Assembly: GCA_963977065.1 (NCBI GenBank)
Contig: CAXBNF010000003.1
Span: 124,001 to 188,000, forward strand
Length of the DNA: 64,000 nt
Origin: Planktosalinus sp963977065
Lineage (GTDB): Bacteria > Bacteroidota > Bacteroidia > Flavobacteriales > Flavobacteriaceae
Direction of reading: 5' to 3'
The notes under the pieces were generated by a model. The model ran no database searches. It was not told the origin of the DNA and saw only the letters and a list, made by a program, of their open reading frames with translations. Below are positions 59,992 to 64,000 of this stretch, piece by piece. How positions within the stretch are numbered: position 1 is the first letter of the stretch; each line of letters opens with the position of its first letter. The position numbers were made by a program, and so were the translations under genes.

Positions 59992-62487
59992 TTACTCAAT
60001 AATATTCAAAAACTTCAATCCAAAAATAAAGGCACCTTTGTCATTTCCGTCGAAGAAAGAGTACACATAGTCCAAACGTAAAAACCTAAATTTTCCAAAG
60101 CCTAAATTATCCATTCCGATAGAGACCTCAGTGTAGGGTTTATTATTTTCAGTGCTTAAAAAATGAGCGCCCGCTACCAGGTTGTAGTTGAGTTTGTTAA
60201 TCAAAGGAACTTTTCCTAGTAGAAAACCTTTAAAATCGTGTTCTATATGCCCTTCAACATAACTTCCATTTGTACTCAAGGCATAATAAGGAAGTAGGTT
60301 GAACACATTGGTGTAATTAAAGGTGGTCCCCACGCGGGTTTGGTTTCCATTAAAATGTTGGTAATCTGCAAAAGAGATGTCATCACCGTTTATAAACGTA
60401 CCGGTTTTTAGGTTATAATTCAATCGTCCTTTGTTTTTTAAGTTGATGGATTGAAAAACCCGCAGATGTAATTGGTCAAAGTTATAGGCACTGTTTGAAG
60501 CTGCAAATCCCTTAGTGTGAAATAGGTTTATGGCAGGATAATTACCACTGGAAATATTGAATTTTCCATCCGGATAGGTCATGTATTTTTGGCCAAAACG
60601 TATGGCAACAGCAAGACTGGATTTCCAGATAGTATGGGAGTCAATAGCCGCATTTTCAAAATCATCTGGTGCCAGGGGGTTGTTTGAGGTATATGAAACG
60701 CCTTTGTTTCTAATTGTAACTTGGTCTGATTGATTGAAGAGCGGTTGTCGCTCTTCATAGCCCACGCCTGCCCACAAACTCAAACCGTTGAAGAGTTCCT
60801 GACTGTAGTTCACTCTCGCATAGGTGAGGTCATATGCTTTTAAGAAATTGCGTTCAAAAAATAAACTGCTTAGGGTGTTTATGAGAGGAGAGATCGGTTC
60901 AGAAGTGTTAAATTGCTGCACCTTTTTTCCGGCTGAAACACTTATTGTATTTCGCTTTAAGCGATTGAAGCGTTTTGAAATGCTTCCGCTAAAGCGTAAT
61001 TTGTCATCTTCAAATCCATAGTTGGCGTCGAGATTTACAAAAAGTGCTTTCGTTCTGTTTTCATCATACCATTTGTTGAATGACAATCCATTGGAAACAT
61101 TCCATCCTTGTAAAGTATTAAAGTTGATTTTTTGAAAAACACCTTTGTAATTCAATCGCCACTTTTCGTAAGAATTGGTATAAGCATAACCCATGATGGG
61201 GTCTAAAAGTGAAAACTTATTTGACTTTTGATCGATGGAATCGAGATACGTCTTTGACTGTCTCAGGGTTTGTATGCTATCTCTTCTTATATAATCTGTT
61301 ATTTCTTCATCTGTCAATGGAACGGGACGAATTCCGGTCCAAAATAAGGTGTCTTTTTTATTGGCTTCTGGTTCAAAAAACAGGACTTCGTTGCTAAATG
61401 TGTTCCCATCAAACGCCGGATTAAAATCATAGTTGCTATAAACAGCCGTAAAGCGACCATCTCCATTAAAACCTAAAAAACCAAAACTAAAATCGATGGT
61501 TTGTGAACGCTTTACCCAAAAATCTTCAGTGTCATCAAAGCTAAAATTTTGCTTAAACACAAGTTTTTCAACAAAAGGAACTTGAATGGCGGTTCCATTT
61601 GTGGTGAGTTCAACACCATATAACTGCCAGCTGTCTTCCACTATATAGATCAACCCTGAAAAAATGCGGTCGTTGGGTCTTTTTGGGGTTACCTTGATTC
61701 TATTTATAAGCTGTCCATTTTCATAAAAAACGCCTTCCAATTTGTATGTGTAGTAGCTAAACCCATTGTTTGCAATGGGGGAAACAAGGGCGGCATTGAT
61801 GTCGATGGTGTTTTCATAAAAACTAAAATTGGCATCACGGGCACTGTTAAAACTAAATCCGTTATCGTTGCCGCTTACTTTTGAAGCCACCACGCGTTCA
61901 AAAAAGTCATTGGGTTTTTGATAAGCTATTTTTGAAATCGTTTCACTTAAGTAAACAATTCCTGTACGGGTGGAGTCGAGCGCACCATCCATATCACCCA
62001 CTTCTTGTCCCATTATTTTCAACGGGACATCTTTCATTTTCCACAATCCACGTGAGTAAAAGTCGGCAGTGAAGGCATTGAGTTTTTCTGAGTTTTGTTT
62101 GCGATTTTCTATCGCCATTCTCACAATGCGGTCTGCGGGGTTTTCACCGGAAGAAATAACAACCTGATCCAGGCTGAAGGTTTCCGGTTCTAGGGTTATA
62201 TTGAGAAGGATTGTTTTTTTATCTAAAACAACCTCTTTTTTTTGAGTTTTAAACCCCAAAAACTGAAAGACCACAGTTGCTTTATCAAGATTGGCATCCT
62301 GATAGCCATCGGTATCAAGTTTGTAATTACCATCATCATTTGTGGTGGTGCCTATGTATGAATTTTCGATATAAACATTCACAAAGGGTAATGGAATACC
62401 TTCTGTATCAGTAACTTTTCCAATTACCTGACTAGTTGCAATGGTGGATACAAATAAGAAACAAATTAAATAAAGCTGTTTGATCAT
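59992..62487 (-). CDS. DUF5686 outer-membrane protein with carboxypeptidase-regulatory-like domain
   Basis: 831 residues. The signal peptide ends near TSQ (residue 19). Residues about 22-110 are a CarboxypepD_reg-like domain (VIGKVTDTEGIPLPFVNVYI, AFLGFKTQKKEV-like). The rest is the DUF5686 region, with a periplasmic part and a C-terminal outer-membrane beta-barrel ending in an aromatic-rich strand (GAFIFGLKFLNIIE). There is no plug, so it is not a TonB receptor. Function is unknown. It overlaps smpB by 4 bp (ATGA), suggesting coupling. Confidence 0.88.
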   Translation of the reverse strand: MIKQLYLICFLFVSTIATSQVIGKVTDTEGIPLPFVNVYIENSYIGTTTNDDGNYKLDTDGYQDANLDKATVVFQFLGFKTQKKEVVLDKKTILLNITLEPETFSLDQVVISSGENPADRIVRMAIENRKQNSEKLNAFTADFYSRGLWKMKDVPLKIMGQEVGDMDGALDSTRTGIVYLSETISKIAYQKPNDFFERVVASKVSGNDNGFSFNSARDANFSFYENTIDINAALVSPIANNGFSYYTYKLEGVFYENGQLINRIKVTPKRPNDRIFSGLIYIVEDSWQLYGVELTTNGTAIQVPFVEKLVFKQNFSFDDTEDFWVKRSQTIDFSFGFLGFNGDGRFTAVYSNYDFNPAFDGNTFSNEVLFFEPEANKKDTLFWTGIRPVPLTDEEITDYIRRDSIQTLRQSKTYLDSIDQKSNKFSLLDPIMGYAYTNSYEKWRLNYKGVFQKINFNTLQGWNVSNGLSFNKWYDENRTKALFVNLDANYGFEDDKLRFSGSISKRFNRLKRNTISVSAGKKVQQFNTSEPISPLINTLSSLFFERNFLKAYDLTYARVNYSQELFNGLSLWAGVGYEERQPLFNQSDQVTIRNKGVSYTSNNPLAPDDFENAAIDSHTIWKSSLAVAIRFGQKYMTYPDGKFNISSGNYPAINLFHTKGFAASNSAYNFDQLHLRVFQSINLKNKGRLNYNLKTGTFINGDDISFADYQHFNGNQTRVGTTFNYTNVFNLLPYYALSTNGSYVEGHIEHDFKGFLLGKVPLINKLNYNLVAGAHFLSTENNKPYTEVSIGMDNLGFGKFRFLRLDYVYSFFDGNDKGAFIFGLKFLNIIE

Positions 62488-62951
62488 CTTTGGTTGAATG
62501 ATTTTTTGATGCGACTCAAGTTGCGTTTGGTGTCTCGCTCTTTGATTGTATCACGTTTATCATATTCTTTCTTACCTTTAGCAAGGGCGATGGTGAGTTT
62601 GGCGAGCCCATTTTCATTGATAAACAAATTGAGTGGCACGATGGTCAAGCCGCCGGCACGCACTTCTTTATGGAGTTTCATCAATTCTCTTTTGTTGAGG
62701 AGTAATTTTCGTTCACTTTTGGGTGCGTGGTTAAAATGTGAAGCATGTGAATATTCTTCTACATTCATATTAATCACAAACAACTCTCCATCCTGAAATT
62801 CACAAAAACTCTCAGCGATGGAGGCTTTTCCTTCTCTGATGGATTTTATTTCGGTTCCCTTCAATACAATACCGGCTGTGAATTTATCGAGAAACTCATA
62901 GTTAAATTTGGCCTTTCGGTTTTTTATATTGATTGTTTTTTGTTGCTTCAT
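62484..62951 (-). CDS. smpB: SsrA-binding protein SmpB
   Basis: 155 residues from ATG 62951 (MKQQKTINIKNRKAKFNYEF). Three extra codons upstream (ATG 62960) are rejected. The family motifs are NRKAKFNYEFLDKFTAGIVL, GTEIKSIREGKASI, ESFCEF, and a basic C-terminal tail (KRDTIKERDTKRNLSRIKKS). It delivers tmRNA to stalled ribosomes. No ssrA gene is seen nearby. It is 45 bp from the Fic stop codon. Confidence 0.95.
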   Translation of the reverse strand: MKQQKTINIKNRKAKFNYEFLDKFTAGIVLKGTEIKSIREGKASIAESFCEFQDGELFVINMNVEEYSHASHFNHAPKSERKLLLNKRELMKLHKEVRAGGLTIVPLNLFINENGLAKLTIALAKGKKEYDKRDTIKERDTKRNLSRIKKSFNQR

Positions 62952-62980
62952 AGGATGCAAAAATAATATAATTATACGAG

Positions 62981-63008
62981 TTAAGCCCTTAATAATTTAA
63001 GGGCTTAA
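62981..63008. repeat. Inverted repeat at the Fic stop codon
   Basis: TTAAGCCCTT (62981-62990) and AAGGGCTTAA (62999-63008) form a perfect 10-bp stem with an 8-nt loop overlapping the Fic stop codon. No U-tract follows on the minus strand, so it is at best a weak terminator. Confidence 0.55.
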
Positions 63009-64000
63009 AATAGAAAGATATCGTTCTAAAGATTCTTTCTCAACTTGTGCAATAAATTCATGAAAGGGTGTTTTATTTCCAGAAGTTTGAACACTTTCAA
63101 GCGCTTCATAATAGCGCATTCTGGACTCATAATCGCCTTTTATATTGGCAATTACATAACCATGATTCAGTAAAATGAGGTTCATCGCAAGGCGTGAAGT
63201 CCTGCCATTACCATCAATAAATGGATGTATAGTAACAATGCGCTCATGAAGCTCTGCAGCCAAAATCACCGGGTGCAACAAGTTTTTATTGCGCTCATAC
63301 CAAATAAAAAAATCTTCCATTTGTTTTCTCACTAAAAAAGGTTGAGGGGGCATATGCTTACTCCCTTGAATCATCACTTGCACTGAACGATAAGCACCGG
63401 CTTCTTCCGGTTGAATTCCTCTCAAAATCAAGTTGTGAATGCTTAGTAATTTGCTTTCAGAAAATGAAGCATTTTTAGTAATCAAATCCTTGATAAAATC
63501 AATGGCATCTTTATGGTTGATGGCCTCCAGATGCTCGCGCATACTTTTTCCTGAAACCGTCAACCCCTCATTAATGACAAGGTCTGTTTCACGCAAAGTG
63601 AGTGTGTTGCCCTCAATGCGGTTGCTTTCATAGGTGTATTCTAAGTCTAAAGCCTGTGTTATACGGTAACTGTCATAATTTCTTAAAGCATCCAACTTAT
63701 TTTTTAAAACATCAATTTCATCCAGAATCGACTGCAAGCTTTTTGAAACTTGCTTTTTAGATTGGCTTATTTTATACTCCAACTCTTTTTCTGCAAGTTT
63801 TAGCGCTTCCAGACCTAAACTGTTATCTTCAATTTCATAAAGAATCTTTTCCTTTAACCACGCAACAAGCAGTGTATTGTAGTCTATGTCTAGGACCAAT
63901 GCAAGTTTTGACAATTGCTCGCGTGTGGGTTTGCGGCTGCCGCTTTCAAACTTACTGATTAATGCCTGATCAATTTGAGTTTGAATAGCCACATCTTTTA
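62997..64000 (-). CDS. Fic family protein with N-terminal XRE helix-turn-helix (partial)
   Basis: At least 333 residues, with the true start beyond the right edge: reading continues through KDVAIQTQIDQALISKFESG, an XRE-type helix-turn-helix. A class II autoinhibitory motif is seen in TYESNRIEGN ((S/T)xxxE(G/N)) near residue 120. The Fic core HPFIDGNGRTSR (about residues 235-246) keeps the catalytic His and phosphate-binding residues. It should transfer AMP to a target, held inactive by the N-terminal Glu. The HTH suggests it also binds DNA. GTG 63992 is not the real start. Confidence 0.88.
   Translation of the reverse strand, partial: KDVAIQTQIDQALISKFESGSRKPTREQLSKLALVLDIDYNTLLVAWLKEKILYEIEDNSLGLEALKLAEKELEYKISQSKKQVSKSLQSILDEIDVLKNKLDALRNYDSYRITQALDLEYTYESNRIEGNTLTLRETDLVINEGLTVSGKSMREHLEAINHKDAIDFIKDLITKNASFSESKLLSIHNLILRGIQPEEAGAYRSVQVMIQGSKHMPPQPFLVRKQMEDFFIWYERNKNLLHPVILAAELHERIVTIHPFIDGNGRTSRLAMNLILLNHGYVIANIKGDYESRMRYYEALESVQTSGNKTPFHEFIAQVEKESLERYLSILSP

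Noticed and set aside
59940..59995. Possible terminator or tRNA-like fragment between pcm and the DUF5686 gene (phrases such as AAATCGGTGCAAATCAGTAAATCCG)
   Set aside because: There is no stable stem or cloverleaf. It looks like a degenerate direct-repeat phrase.

Overview
The window is A+T-rich chromosomal DNA from a member of the Bacteroidota, most probably a (marine) flavobacterium. Direct signs are C-terminal type IX secretion sorting domains, TAnnTTTG promoter elements, few Shine-Dalgarno sequences, a rho gene with a very long K/N/Q/D-rich insertion next to a DUF4293 gene, type III glutamine synthetase, a DUF5686 outer-membrane protein, and the menA/metal-hydrolase/menC arrangement. No rRNA, tRNA, CRISPR array or insertion sequence was recognised. 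Most of the window is ordinary housekeeping and envelope genes.

Layout. 1-7.6 kb, minus strand: a sugar-salvage-like operon (Na+ symporter, nucleotidyltransferase, APH-type kinase cut by the window edge), a pirin, a LysM protein, an MsbA-type ABC exporter and truA. 7.8-15.2 kb: a phosphodiesterase, a small membrane protein, DUF4293, rho, a Ca2+/Na+ antiporter and glnN. 15.2-23.2 kb: a curli-type functional amyloid locus. 23.3-30 kb: purM, a membrane protein, prfA, pyrF, a B12/metal-binding receptor-like protein, a DUF4197 lipoprotein and a T9SS cargo protein. 30-46.7 kb: a fused acyl-CoA mutase (IcmF type), an Lrp regulator, a fluoride channel, IlvE, two small lipoproteins (one with a haem c motif), MnmD, a patatin, a lipoprotein pyrophosphatase, a large T9SS cargo protein, an FMN-binding glutamate-synthase-like protein and a DsrE protein. 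46.8-64 kb: a UvrD/PcrA helicase, a voltage-sensor-type K+ channel, a small ABC module, an esterase lipoprotein, TsaC, an OmpA lipoprotein, a glycosyltransferase, an HsdR-N-like protein divergent from holA, menaquinone genes (menA, menC) with an inserted four-helix-bundle gene, pcm, a DUF5686 protein, smpB and a Fic protein cut by the right edge.

The most interesting region is the amyloid locus. Two large acidic curlins, built of about 30 and 39 eleven-residue units, are followed by a short curlin-like protein (possible nucleator), then CsgE, CsgF and CsgG, then an uncharacterised lipoprotein with a beta-propeller. Two of the assembly factors appear to be fusions: CsgE carries an N-terminal CsgC/CsgH-like domain, and CsgG carries a C-terminal membrane beta-barrel-like domain. 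Hairpins between the curlin genes and the secretion genes suggest graded expression, and a terminator-ended leader with a 38-codon ORF lies just upstream. A second point of interest is the four-helix-bundle gene inside the menaquinone cluster, which is bracketed by 13-bp inverted repeats.
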